Assembly (NCBI RefSeq): GCF_001598255.1
Contig: NZ_BCYP01000006.1
Coordinates: 336,557-400,556, forward strand
Direction: 5' to 3'
Length of the DNA stretch: 64,000 bases
DNA from: Mitsuaria chitosanitabida ATCC BAA-476 = NBRC 102408
Lineage (GTDB): Bacteria; Pseudomonadota; Gammaproteobacteria; Burkholderiales; Burkholderiaceae_C
Both the position numbers and the translations under genes were made by a program. Within the stretch, counting starts at the first letter, position 1; each line of letters begins with the position of its first letter. A model generated the notes under the pieces. That model was not told where the DNA came from. It worked only from the letters and a program-made list of their open reading frames with translations, and did not search any database. Of the stretch, positions 33,069-41,739 are shown in pieces.

Positions 33069-34373
33069 ATGGTTGACGCCTTGAAACCCGCATCGCCACG
33101 GATGGTCTGGGGGGTGTCGGCCCTGTTGACGGCCCTTTCCGACGCATTGCAGGCGCGATTCCCCGTCATTGCTGTGCAGGGCGAGCTCTCCGGCTTCACG
33201 CGCGCGGCCAGCGGTCATTGCTACTTCAGCCTGAAGGACGCCGAGGGCCAGCCGGCGATGCTGCGCTGCGCGATGTTCCGCCGGGCGGCCAGCCTGGTCG
33301 ACTTCGCCCCCCGGGACGGCATGACCGTCGAGTTGCGCGGCCGGCTGGACCTGTACGGCCCCCGCGGCGAACTGCAGTTCATCGTCGAGGCGATGCGACG
33401 CTCCGGCGAGGGCGCGCTCTACGAGCAGTTTCTGCGCCTGAAGGCGCGGCTGGAGGCGCAGGGGCTGTTCGACGCCGACCGCAAGCGCGTGCCGCCGCCG
33501 TACGCCCGGCGGATCGGCGTGATCACCTCCACAGGGGGCGCGGCGCTGCACGACGTGCTGACCGCGCTGCGGCGCCGGGCGCCGCATGCGCGCGTCTTCA
33601 TCTATCCGACGCTGGTCCAGGGCAACGAGGCCCCGCCGCAGATCGTGCGGGCGCTGGCGCTGGCCAACGCGCGCCGCGACGCCGAGGTGCTGCTGCTGGT
33701 GCGCGGCGGCGGCTCGCTGGAGGACCTGTGGGCCTTCAACGACGAACGCGTGGTGGCGGAGGTCGCCGGCTCGGCGCTGCCGGTGATCTGCGGCGTCGGC
33801 CACGAGACCGACATCACCCTGGCCGACCTGGCCGCCGACCTGCGGGCTCCGACGCCCACCGCGGCGGCGGAACTGGCCACCGTCTCGCGTCAGCAGTGCC
33901 TGGAGACGCTGGAGGCGCTCGAGCGCCAACTGGTGCGCCGTGTCGAGCAGCGCCTGGACGCGGCGGCGCAGCGCCTGGATCGGCTGGCCTTGCGCCTGGC
34001 CCGCCCGGGTGACGCGCTGGCCCGCCAGCGGCGCCGGCTGGACCTGCTGTCGCAGCGGCTGGGGCAGGTCGCCCCGAAGCGGGTGGCGTTGCAGGCGCAG
34101 CGGCTCGATCACCTGGATCACCGTCTGGCCCGCGCCCTGCCGGCGCAGGCGCAGCGTGGCGCCCACCGGCTGGACGCGCTCGCGGCCCGCCTGCAGGCGC
34201 TGGATCCCCGCCAGGTGCTGGCACGCGGCTATGCCTGGCTGGACGACGGGCAGGGGCGGGCGCTGAGCTCGGTCCGCCAGCTGTCCGAGGGTCAGGACTT
34301 GCGCGCGGTGCTCGCGGACGGCGAGGCCGAGCTGCGGGTCGGGCGCGTCGCCTGCCGGGACGAGGCGGGCTGA
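33069..34373 (+). CDS. xseA: exodeoxyribonuclease VII large subunit
   Basis: Degrades single-stranded DNA into oligonucleotides together with XseB. 434 residues from the ATG at 33069, which gives MVDALKPASPRMVWGVSAL, the expected N-terminus; a TTG at 33021 with GGAG upstream is an alternative. An OB-fold (VQGELSGFTRAASGHCYFSLKD) is followed by the catalytic domain (RIGVITSTGGAALHDVL, LLVRGGGSLEDLWAFNDE, GVGHETDITLADLAADLRAPTPTAAAE) and a long coiled coil with many QRL repeats. Confidence 0.95.
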   Translation: MVDALKPASPRMVWGVSALLTALSDALQARFPVIAVQGELSGFTRAASGHCYFSLKDAEGQPAMLRCAMFRRAASLVDFAPRDGMTVELRGRLDLYGPRGELQFIVEAMRRSGEGALYEQFLRLKARLEAQGLFDADRKRVPPPYARRIGVITSTGGAALHDVLTALRRRAPHARVFIYPTLVQGNEAPPQIVRALALANARRDAEVLLLVRGGGSLEDLWAFNDERVVAEVAGSALPVICGVGHETDITLADLAADLRAPTPTAAAELATVSRQQCLETLEALERQLVRRVEQRLDAAAQRLDRLALRLARPGDALARQRRRLDLLSQRLGQVAPKRVALQAQRLDHLDHRLARALPAQAQRGAHRLDALAARLQALDPRQVLARGYAWLDDGQGRALSSVRQLSEGQDLRAVLADGEAELRVGRVACRDEAG

Positions 34374-34547
34374 CCGGACCGACCTCGGGCGGCGCGCGTG
34401 GCGGGCGGCTCGCGGGAGGGCCCGACGGACCCGCGGGACCCCAGAGGCCCGTGGTCGCGAAGGGGCTTGTTTCCGGGAAACGCCCGGTCGCGCGAGCATG
34501 CGGTGGCGCGGTATGCGTGCTCCCGCCAGGGGCATGATCCGGATGCC

Positions 34548-34553
34548 TACAAT
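34548..34553 (+). promoter_or_regulatory. possible -10 element of sodB
   Basis: TACAAT lies 44 bases before the sodB ATG. No good -35 is seen. A short palindrome GTTTCCGGGAAAC (34469-34481) lies 66 bases further upstream. Confidence 0.35.
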
Positions 34554-34597
34554 CGCCCGCGACATTCGTCCACCACCTCATCCAACAGGAGTCCCAC

Positions 34598-35182
34598 ATG
34601 GAACACGTTCTGCCCGAGCTGCCGTACGACAAGAAGGCGCTGGAGCCGCACATCAGCGCGGAAACCTTCGAGTACCACCATGGCAAGCACCACAAGGCCT
34701 ACGTGGACAACCTGAACAACCTGCAGAAGGGCACGGAGTTCGAGAGCAAGACGCTGGAAGAGATCGTCAAGACCTCCAGCGGCGGCATCTACAACAATGC
34801 CGCGCAGATCTGGAACCACACCTTCTTCTGGTCCTGCATGAAGCCCAACGGCGGCGGCGCGCCGACCGGCAAGCTGCTGGACGCCATCAACGCCAAGTGG
34901 GGCAGCGTCGACGCCTTCAAGGAAGCCTTCCAGAAGAGCGCCGTGGGCAACTTCGGCTCGGGCTGGACTTGGCTGGTCAAGAAGGCCGACGGCTCGGTCG
35001 ACATCGTCAACACCGGTGCCGCCGGCACGCCGCTGACGACCGCCGACACCGCGCTGCTGACCGTCGACGTGTGGGAACACGCCTACTACATCGACTACCG
35101 CAACGCGCGTCCGAAGTTCGTCGAGACCTTCCTGAAGAGCCTGGTCAACTGGGACTTCGCGCAAGCCAACTTCGGCAACTGA
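34598..35182 (+). CDS. sodB: superoxide dismutase [Fe]
   Basis: 194 residues. Metal ligands are His in [14 protein letters not shown], His in WNHTFFW, and Asp and His in [13 protein letters not shown]. The active-site Gln in [13 protein letters not shown], rather than a Gly with Gln placed later, points to the iron type. Cytoplasmic, with no signal peptide. AGGAG precedes the ATG. A strong terminator follows. Confidence 0.97.
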   Translation: MEHVLPELPYDKKALEPHISAETFEYHHGKHHKAYVDNLNNLQKGTEFESKTLEEIVKTSSGGIYNNAAQIWNHTFFWSCMKPNGGGAPTGKLLDAINAKWGSVDAFKEAFQKSAVGNFGSGWTWLVKKADGSVDIVNTGAAGTPLTTADTALLTVDVWEHAYYIDYRNARPKFVETFLKSLVNWDFAQANFGN

Positions 35183-35240
35183 TCGCGCGGCGCCCGTCAG
35201 GGGCGCCCATGACGTGGCGCCTGTCGCAGGCACCATGAAG

Positions 35241-35270
35241 AACGGCCCGGGAGCGATCCCGGGCCGTTGT
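35241..35270 (+). terminator. terminator of sodB
   Basis: A 12-bp stem AACGGCCCGGGA/TCCCGGGCCGTT with a 4-base loop, followed by GTCGTTT. It lies between the convergent sodB and DUF192 genes. Confidence 0.85.
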
Positions 35271-35313
35271 CGTTTGGCGGTCCAGAGCGGGCCGGCCCGC
35301 CGTCTTCAGTGCG

Positions 35314-35784
35314 TCACTTGGGCCAGGGGCCGCCGCGCAGCTTGGTGCCGGCCTTGAGGCCGCGCTTGTCGAACCAGCCCTTGTTCATTTCCAGCACGTA
35401 GCGGACCGGCTTGGCCGAGCAGTGCGAGGCGTCGGACAGCGGCTTCATCTCGTCGACGTTGACGATGGTGCCGTCGTCGGCGACGAAGGCCACGGCCAGC
35501 GGGATCAGCGTGTTGCGCATCCAGAAGCACTGGACGTTGGCGTCCTCGAAGACGAAGAGCATGCCGTTGTTGGCGGGCATGTCGCGGCGGTTCATCAGGC
35601 CGATGGCGCGCTGCTCGTCGGTGCGGGCGACTTCGGCGTGGATCAGGTGCATGCCGGCACCGAGCTCGACGACGGGCAGGCCGGTCTGAGGACCTTGCGC
35701 CTGCGCCAGCGCCGCGCTGGTCGAAAGAAGGAGGGCGGCGGCCGCCAGGCCGATGCGCGATGCTGCGGGCTTGATATTGAACAT
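35314..35784 (-). CDS. exported DUF192 family protein
   Basis: 156 residues with a signal peptide ending STSAALAQA. The DUF192 domain has IHAEVARTDEQRAIGLMNRRDMPANNGMLFVF, QCFWMRNTLIPLAVAFV and YVLEMNKGWFDKRGLKAGTKL, the full family set. A small beta-rich periplasmic fold; function unknown. Divergent from ccoI with only 35 bases between starts. Confidence 0.9.
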   Translation of the reverse strand: MFNIKPAASRIGLAAAALLLSTSAALAQAQGPQTGLPVVELGAGMHLIHAEVARTDEQRAIGLMNRRDMPANNGMLFVFEDANVQCFWMRNTLIPLAVAFVADDGTIVNVDEMKPLSDASHCSAKPVRYVLEMNKGWFDKRGLKAGTKLRGGPWPK

Positions 35785-35819
35785 GGTCGACCCTTGAGGT
35801 TTGGCGGATTATCGCGGCC

Positions 35820-38171
35820 ATGCCGCCCGCCCCCACCGCCGTGGCGACCGTCGCCGGTCACGGCGCGGCGACACGGTCCTCACGCGCCACCGACGACGAT
35901 GCCTGCGAGATCCCGCGCGTTCCCGCGGGCGGGGCCGTATCCGGCGACCGGGGCACGGCGGCTGAGCGCGACCGACGGCTCTCGCTCTTTACCGAATGGA
36001 AAAGCGATGTGTCGGGCGCACGCCACGCGCGTTCGCGTCTGCTGCTGTCAGGCATGCATTGCGCGAGCTGCGCGGGCCTCATCGAGTCGCTGCTGCACGC
36101 GCAAGCGGGTGTGCGGCTCGCCCAGGTCAGCCCGGCGACGCAACGCCTGACCCTCGATTGGCAGCCGGAGGCGACCTCGCTGGACGCCCTGCGCGCCGCG
36201 CTGTCGGGCGCCGGCTACGACTTCGCCCCCGATCTGGCCGCGCCCGCCCGCGACCTGCGACGGCGCGAGCATCGCCAGGCGGTGTGGCGGCTGTTCGTCG
36301 CCGGCTTCCTGATGATGCAGGTCATGATGCTGGCCTGGCCGTCCTACGTCGCCGGCCCGGGCGAGATGCCCGAGGACCAGGCCGCCCTGCTGCGCTGGGG
36401 CCAGTGGGTGCTGACGCTGCCGGTCATGCTGCTGTCGGCCGGCACTTTCTTCCAGGCCGCGTGGTCGCAGCTGCGCGGCGGCCGTCTCGGCATGGACGTG
36501 CCGGTGTCGCTGGGCCTGCTGGTGGCCTTCGTCGCCGGCAGCGGCGCCACGCTGGACCCGGCCGGATCCTTCGGCCACGAGGTCTTCTTCGACTCGATCA
36601 CGATGTTCGTGAGCTTCCTGCTCGGCGCGCGCTATCTGGAGCTGCGCGCGCGGCACCGCGCCGCGGAGGCGCTGGAGGCGGTCGCCGGCGGTCTGCCCGA
36701 TCCCGTGGAGCGGCGCGGCGCCGACGGGGGCTGGGAGTGGGTGGAGGCCGAGTGCCTCGCGCCGGACGACCTCGTGCGCGTCGTCGCGGGGCAGCGCGTG
36801 CCCGCCGATGCGCGTGTCGAGCAAGGCGAGAGCGCGACCGACGAGTCGCTGCTCACCGGCGAGTCGCGGGCGGTCCGGAAGTCCGTCGGCGACGAGGTGC
36901 TGGCGGGCAGCGTGAACCTGAGCGGCGTGCTGCTGCTGCGCGTGCGACGCGTGGGCGAGGACACGCGGCTGGCCGGCATCCGGCAATTGATGACGCAGGC
37001 CTTCCAGGACCGTCCCGAGGCGCTGCGCGCGGCGGATCGGGTGGCGGGCTGGTTCCTGGCGGCAGTGCTGGTGCTGGCCGCCGGCGCGGCCGTGGCGTGG
37101 CAGTTCATCGACCCGTCGCGTGCGCTCGCGGTGAGCGTGTCGGTGCTGATCGTGACCTGTCCTTGCGCCTTGTCGCTCGCGGCCCCTGCCGCGTGGGTGA
37201 GCGCCGCCGGCGCGCTCGCGCGGCGTGGCCTGCTGCTGTCACGACTGGACGCGATCGAATCGATGGCCGATGTCGACCTGATCGTGACCGACAAGACCGG
37301 CACCCTGACCGAGTCCGTGCCGCGTCTGCTGCGTCAATGGCCCGCGGCGCTCGACGCGGAGACGCTGGAGGCCGCGACCGTGTTGTCGAGCAGCTCGCGG
37401 CATCCGATGTCGCGGGCGCTGCTGGAGACGCTCTCGCGCGATGCGGACAAGGCCTCCTGGCGGGCCATCCAGGAGATCGGTGGTCACGGCATGCAGGGCA
37501 TCGACGCGCAAGGGCACTCGTGGCGGCTGGGCGCCGCCGCATGGGCGGCCGCGGACCATCTCCCGGATGCCAGTCTGGTGCTGGCCCGCGACGGCGTCGC
37601 ACAGGCGTCCTGGCACTTCGGCGAGGCCTTGCGCGACGGCGCGCGCGAGGCCGTCGCGGCCTGGCGCGCCCAAGGCCTCGATGTCGAGCTGCTGTCCGGT
37701 GACGCGTCGCCCCGTGTCGGCGCGATCGCCAGGCTGGCCGGCATCGATCGCTGGCGCGGAAGCGCGACGCCGGAGGACAAGCTGTCCCACGTCGCCACGC
37801 TGCAGACGCTGGGCCGCCGCGTCCTGATGATCGGCGACGGCATCAACGACGCGCCGGTGCTCGCGCGGGCCCAGGTCTCGATCGCGATGGGGCAGGGGGC
37901 CGACCTCGCCAAGGCGCGCGCCGATGCGCTCCTGGTGGGCGGACGGCTCGAGGCCGTCGCGGCCGCGCTCGCCTTGGCGCGCCGGACGCACCGCGTCGTG
38001 CGCCAGAACCTCGCCTGGGCGGCGCTCTACAACGCGGTCTGCGTCCCGCTCGCGCTGATCGGCTGGCTCCCGCCCTGGGCGGCGGGCCTGGGCATGGCGC
38101 TGAGCTCCGTCGCCGTGGTGGGCAACGCCGCGCGCCTCGGCCGCGACGTCGCGCCGTCGCGCGGGGCCTGA
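35820..38171 (+). CDS. ccoI: copper-transporting P-type ATPase of the cbb3 cluster
   Basis: 783 residues as given. It supplies copper for cbb3 oxidase assembly. HMA domain with GMHCASCAGL, eight membrane helices, the metal-transport motif TCPCALSLAAPAA, phosphorylation motif DKTGTLTES and hinge GDGINDAPVLARAQVS. The first ~60 residues are unlike the family and have no ribosome binding site; a GTG at 36009 would start just before the HMA domain. Position before ccoS and ccoN identifies it as CcoI/FixI. Confidence 0.93.
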   Translation: MPPAPTAVATVAGHGAATRSSRATDDDACEIPRVPAGGAVSGDRGTAAERDRRLSLFTEWKSDVSGARHARSRLLLSGMHCASCAGLIESLLHAQAGVRLAQVSPATQRLTLDWQPEATSLDALRAALSGAGYDFAPDLAAPARDLRRREHRQAVWRLFVAGFLMMQVMMLAWPSYVAGPGEMPEDQAALLRWGQWVLTLPVMLLSAGTFFQAAWSQLRGGRLGMDVPVSLGLLVAFVAGSGATLDPAGSFGHEVFFDSITMFVSFLLGARYLELRARHRAAEALEAVAGGLPDPVERRGADGGWEWVEAECLAPDDLVRVVAGQRVPADARVEQGESATDESLLTGESRAVRKSVGDEVLAGSVNLSGVLLLRVRRVGEDTRLAGIRQLMTQAFQDRPEALRAADRVAGWFLAAVLVLAAGAAVAWQFIDPSRALAVSVSVLIVTCPCALSLAAPAAWVSAAGALARRGLLLSRLDAIESMADVDLIVTDKTGTLTESVPRLLRQWPAALDAETLEAATVLSSSSRHPMSRALLETLSRDADKASWRAIQEIGGHGMQGIDAQGHSWRLGAAAWAAADHLPDASLVLARDGVAQASWHFGEALRDGAREAVAAWRAQGLDVELLSGDASPRVGAIARLAGIDRWRGSATPEDKLSHVATLQTLGRRVLMIGDGINDAPVLARAQVSIAMGQGADLAKARADALLVGGRLEAVAAALALARRTHRVVRQNLAWAALYNAVCVPLALIGWLPPWAAGLGMALSSVAVVGNAARLGRDVAPSRGA

Positions 38172-38227
38172 CATCGGTCCGCGCCGCCGCACGACCCGCG
38201 TCGAGGGCTCAACGCCTCACCCCTCCC

Positions 38228-38283
38228 GCATCTCGCATCTCGCATCTCGCCCCACGCCTCACGCAACTCGCAACTCGCATCAC
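38228..38283. repeat. degenerate heptanucleotide tandem repeat before ccoS
   Basis: Three perfect copies of GCATCTC (38228-38248), then CCTCAC words, two copies of GCAACTC (38263-38276) and GCATCAC. It occupies most of the gap between ccoI and ccoS. Slippage here could change spacing but not reading frame. Confidence 0.7.
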
Positions 38284-38299
38284 GCCACCAGGACCTGCC

Positions 38300-38446
38300 A
38301 TGGACATCCTCTATCTGCTGATTCCGCTCTCCGTCGTGCTGGTGCTGGTGGTGCTGGCCGTCTTCGGCTGGGCCTTGCAGGACGGCCAGCTCGAGTCGCT
38401 GGACCGAGAAGGTCAACGAATCCTCGAGGACGACGCGCACGCCTGA
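38300..38446 (+). CDS. ccoS: cbb3 oxidase maturation protein CcoS
   Basis: 48 residues: [26 protein letters not shown] is one membrane helix, followed by [18 protein letters not shown], the conserved CcoS tail. It is needed for insertion of haem and copper into CcoN. CAGGA lies just upstream. Located between ccoI and the FNR-controlled ccoN promoter. Confidence 0.93.
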   Translation: MDILYLLIPLSVVLVLVVLAVFGWALQDGQLESLDREGQRILEDDAHA

Positions 38447-38462
38447 ACTCGCGCGTGCAAGC

Positions 38463-38504
38463 TTGACAGTCGTCAAGGTCCTCCGAGTGCCGCGGTCGAA
38501 CAAT
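38463..38504 (+). promoter_or_regulatory. FNR box and -10 element of ccoNOQP
   Basis: TTGACAGTCGTCAA (38463-38476) is a perfect dyad matching TTGAY-N4-RTCAA. AACAAT at 38499-38504 fits a -10, which puts the site centre near -41.5, the class II activation position. The fnr gene for a matching regulator lies 5 kb downstream. Confidence 0.8.
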
Positions 38505-38540
38505 CGCCGCCATCTGCAAAGACAGGCACAAGGAGCCGAC

Positions 38541-40001
38541 ATGTCAGGCACGACAGGTCCGATGGGAGGGGGTGTCCGAGCCCCGGGATATGAAGATGGC
38601 GTGGTCCGCGCGTTCTCGCTGGCCGCGGTGTTGTGGGGCGTGGTGGGGATGCTGGTCGGCGTGGTCATCGCCGCGCAGCTGGCCTGGCCCGAGCTCAACC
38701 TCGGCATCCCCTGGCTGAGCTACGGCCGCCTGCGGCCGCTGCACACCAACGCGGTGATCTTCGCCTTCGGCGGCTGCGCGCTGATGGCCACCTCGTTCCA
38801 CGTGGTCCAGCGCACGAGCCAGGTGCGGCTCTTCGCGCCCGCGCTGGGCTGGTTCGTGTTCTGGGGCTGGCAGCTGGTGATCGTGCTGGCCGCGATCACG
38901 CTCCCGATGGGTCTGACGACCGGCAAGGAGTACGCCGAGCTCGAATGGCCGATCGACATCCTGATCGCCGTCGTCTGGGTGGCCTACGCGATCGTCTTCT
39001 TCGGCACGATCGGCGTGCGCAAGGTGCGCCACATCTACGTGGCCAATTGGTTCTTCGGCGCCTTCATCATCGCGGTGGCGCTGCTGCACATCGTCAACAG
39101 CGCGGAGATCCCCGTCTCGCTGACCAAGAGCTACTCCGCCTACGCGGGCGTGCAGGACGCGATGGTGCAGTGGTGGTACGGCCATAACGCGGTGGGCTTC
39201 TTCCTGACCGCCGGCTTCCTCGGGATGATGTACTACTACATCCCCAAGCAGGCCAACCGCCCCGTCTACAGCTACCGGCTCTCGATCGTCCACTTCTGGG
39301 CGCTGATCTTCACCTACATGTGGGCCGGTCCCCACCACCTGCACTACACGGCGCTGCCCGACTGGGCGCAGAGCGTGGGCATGCTGTTCTCGCTGGTGCT
39401 GCTGGCTCCCAGCTGGGGCGGGATGATCAACGGGATGATGACGCTCAGCGGTGCCTGGCACAAGCTGCGCGACGACCCGATCCTGAAGTTCCTGATCGTG
39501 GCGCTGTCCTTCTACGGCATGTCGACCTTCGAGGGTCCGATGATGTCGATCAAGACCGTCAACGCGCTCTCGCACTACACGGACTGGACGATCGGCCACG
39601 TGCACAGCGGCGCGCTGGGCTGGGTGGGCCTGATCTCGATGGGATCGCTGTACCACCTGATCCCGCGCATGTACGGCCGCACGGAGATGTACTCCAAGCG
39701 CGCCATCGAGCTGCACTTCTGGATCGCCACGCTGGGCATCGTGCTCTACATCGCCGCGATGTGGATCGCCGGCGTGATGCAGGGCCTGATGTGGCGCGCG
39801 GTCAATCCCGACGGCACGCTGGCCTGGACCTTCGCCGAGAGCGTCAAGGCGACCTACCCGTTCTACGTGGTGCGCCTGATGGGCGGCCTGCTGTACCTGG
39901 GCGGCATGCTGCTGATGACCTGGAACGTCGTGATGACGGTCCGCGTCGGTCGCGTCGACACCCAGCCCATTCCCCCGGTCGCCCTCGCGGCGGCCGCCTG
40001 A
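38541..40001 (+). CDS. ccoN: cbb3-type cytochrome c oxidase subunit I
   Basis: 486 residues from the ATG at 38541 (AAGGAGC upstream). The catalytic subunit reduces O2 with high affinity and pumps protons. Twelve membrane helices; haem and CuB ligands include His in [10 protein letters not shown], the [12 protein letters not shown] and [14 protein letters not shown] segments, and [11 protein letters not shown]. The separate start from ccoI-ccoS is set by the FNR-type promoter just upstream. Confidence 0.97.
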   Translation: MSGTTGPMGGGVRAPGYEDGVVRAFSLAAVLWGVVGMLVGVVIAAQLAWPELNLGIPWLSYGRLRPLHTNAVIFAFGGCALMATSFHVVQRTSQVRLFAPALGWFVFWGWQLVIVLAAITLPMGLTTGKEYAELEWPIDILIAVVWVAYAIVFFGTIGVRKVRHIYVANWFFGAFIIAVALLHIVNSAEIPVSLTKSYSAYAGVQDAMVQWWYGHNAVGFFLTAGFLGMMYYYIPKQANRPVYSYRLSIVHFWALIFTYMWAGPHHLHYTALPDWAQSVGMLFSLVLLAPSWGGMINGMMTLSGAWHKLRDDPILKFLIVALSFYGMSTFEGPMMSIKTVNALSHYTDWTIGHVHSGALGWVGLISMGSLYHLIPRMYGRTEMYSKRAIELHFWIATLGIVLYIAAMWIAGVMQGLMWRAVNPDGTLAWTFAESVKATYPFYVVRLMGGLLYLGGMLLMTWNVVMTVRVGRVDTQPIPPVALAAAA

Positions 40002-40025
40002 TCGCACGGACCCCAGGAGCACGCC

Positions 40026-40652
40026 ATGGCCAATGCCCATGCCAAACCCGCCGGCCACGAGCGCATCGAGACCAGCAACTTCCTGATGATCGTGCTGGTG
40101 CTGCTGACGGTGATCGTCGGCGGCATCGTGGAGATCGTCCCGCTGTTCTTCCAGCGCTCGACCACGCAGCCGGTCGAGAACCTCAAGCCCTACACCCCGC
40201 TGCAGCTCGCGGGACGCGACGTCTACATCCGCGAGGGTTGCTACAACTGCCACTCGCAGATGATCCGCCCGCTGCGCGCCGAGACGCTGCGCTACGGCCA
40301 TTACTCGGTCGCCGGCGAGTTCGTCTACGACCACCCCTTCCAGTGGGGCAGCAAGCGCACCGGCCCGGACCTCGCGCGCGTCGGCGGCAAGTACAGCGAC
40401 GAGTGGCATCGCCTGCACCTGAGCAACCCGCGCGACCTGGTGCCCGAGTCCAACATGCCCGCCTACGCCTGGCTGGCCGGCAGGTCGGTGGACCCGCAGG
40501 ACATGGCCCCGCGCATGCGCGCGCTGCGGACCGTGGGCGTGCCCTACACCGACGAGCAGATCGCCGCCGCGGCCGAGGAGGTCAAGGGCAAGTCCGAGAT
40601 GGAGGCGGTCATCGCCTACCTGCAGGTGCTGGGCACCGCGCTCAAGCGCTGA
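40026..40652 (+). CDS. ccoO: cbb3-type cytochrome c oxidase subunit II (mono-haem)
   Basis: 208 residues. One N-terminal membrane helix ([24 protein letters not shown]), then a periplasmic cytochrome c domain with haem site [10 protein letters not shown] and a likely axial Met in ESNMPAY. It carries electrons from CcoP to CcoN. AGGAGC precedes the ATG. Confidence 0.97.
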   Translation: MANAHAKPAGHERIETSNFLMIVLVLLTVIVGGIVEIVPLFFQRSTTQPVENLKPYTPLQLAGRDVYIREGCYNCHSQMIRPLRAETLRYGHYSVAGEFVYDHPFQWGSKRTGPDLARVGGKYSDEWHRLHLSNPRDLVPESNMPAYAWLAGRSVDPQDMAPRMRALRTVGVPYTDEQIAAAAEEVKGKSEMEAVIAYLQVLGTALKR

Positions 40653-40664
40653 TCGGAGGTCGAC

Positions 40665-40844
40665 ATGGACACGAACGACTTCGACCTGAATGCGCTGCGC
40701 TCGGCGGTGACGCTGATCTCGCTGCTGGTGTTCCTGGGCATCGTCGTCTGGGCCTATGCCCGGCGCAACCGTGAACGTTTCGAGGACCTGGGCGCGCTCC
40801 CGCTGATGGACGACGCGGCGCCCGAAGGAGGTCGACATGAGTGA
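40665..40844 (+). CDS. ccoQ: cbb3 oxidase subunit CcoQ
   Basis: 59 residues, a short single-helix protein: LRSAVTLISLLVFLGIVVWAYARRNRERFED is the CcoQ pattern, stabilising the CcoN-CcoO-CcoP complex. GGAGG precedes the ATG by six bases. Its last eight bases overlap the start of ccoP, whose ribosome binding site (GAAGGAGG) lies inside this gene. Confidence 0.93.
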   Translation: MDTNDFDLNALRSAVTLISLLVFLGIVVWAYARRNRERFEDLGALPLMDDAAPEGGRHE

Positions 40845-41739
40845 TTTCGTTTCGAACGGCTGGTCGCTGTTCGTCGCCGCGGCCACGGTGCTGGGGCTGG
40901 TGCTGTGTCTGGCGCTGCTGATCATCGCCAGCCGTCGCAAGGTGATGGCCGACGACAACTCCACCGGCCACGTGTGGGACGAGGACATCCGCGAGCTCAA
41001 CAACCCGCTGCCGCGCTGGTGGATGGTGCTGTTCGTGCTGACCGTGATCTTCGGCGGCGTCTACCTGGCGCTGTACCCGGGACTGGGCAACTTCGCCGGC
41101 ACGCTGAAGTGGAGCAGCGAGGACCAGTACAAGGCGGAGGAAGCCCAGGCCCGCGAGGCGATGCACACCATCTACGCCGCCTTCGACGCCAAGCCGGTCG
41201 AGGCGCTGGCCCGCGACCCGCAGGCCATGGGCATCGGCGAACGGCTGTTCGCCAACAACTGCGCCACCTGCCACGGTTCCGACGCCAAGGGCTCCAAGGG
41301 CTTCCCCAACCTGACCGACGACGACTGGCTCTACGGCGGCAGCTTCGAGACCATCATCGAGACCATCACGAACGGCCGCCAGGGCACGATGCCCCCCATG
41401 GCCGCGGCGGTGGGCTCCGGCGAGGACGTGCGCAACCTGGCCCACTACGTGCTGAGCCTGTCGGGCAGCCCGCACAACGACATCGCCGCGGCGCTGGGCA
41501 AGCCCAAGTTCACGGTCTGCGCGGCCTGTCATGGGATGGACGGCAAGGGCAACCAGGCGCTGGGCGCGCCCAACCTCACCGACAAGATCTGGCTGCACGG
41601 CTGGGGCGAGGCGGCCGTCATCGCGATGGTGAACAACGGCAAGCACAGCGTGATGCCCGAGCACGGCTCGCGCCTGAGCCCGGAGCAGATCCGCGTGCTG
41701 GCCGCGTACGTGTGGGGCAAGTCCCATGACCGTCCCTGA
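40837..41739 (+). CDS. ccoP: cbb3-type cytochrome c oxidase subunit III (di-haem)
   Basis: 300 residues. Two N-terminal membrane helices (LFVAAATVLGLVLCLALLII and MVLFVLTVIFGGVYLAL), then two cytochrome c domains with haem motifs CATCH and CAACH. It takes electrons from soluble cytochrome c or bc1. The stop overlaps ccoG by 14 bases. Confidence 0.97.
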   Translation: MSDFVSNGWSLFVAAATVLGLVLCLALLIIASRRKVMADDNSTGHVWDEDIRELNNPLPRWWMVLFVLTVIFGGVYLALYPGLGNFAGTLKWSSEDQYKAEEAQAREAMHTIYAAFDAKPVEALARDPQAMGIGERLFANNCATCHGSDAKGSKGFPNLTDDDWLYGGSFETIIETITNGRQGTMPPMAAAVGSGEDVRNLAHYVLSLSGSPHNDIAAALGKPKFTVCAACHGMDGKGNQALGAPNLTDKIWLHGWGEAAVIAMVNNGKHSVMPEHGSRLSPEQIRVLAAYVWGKSHDRP

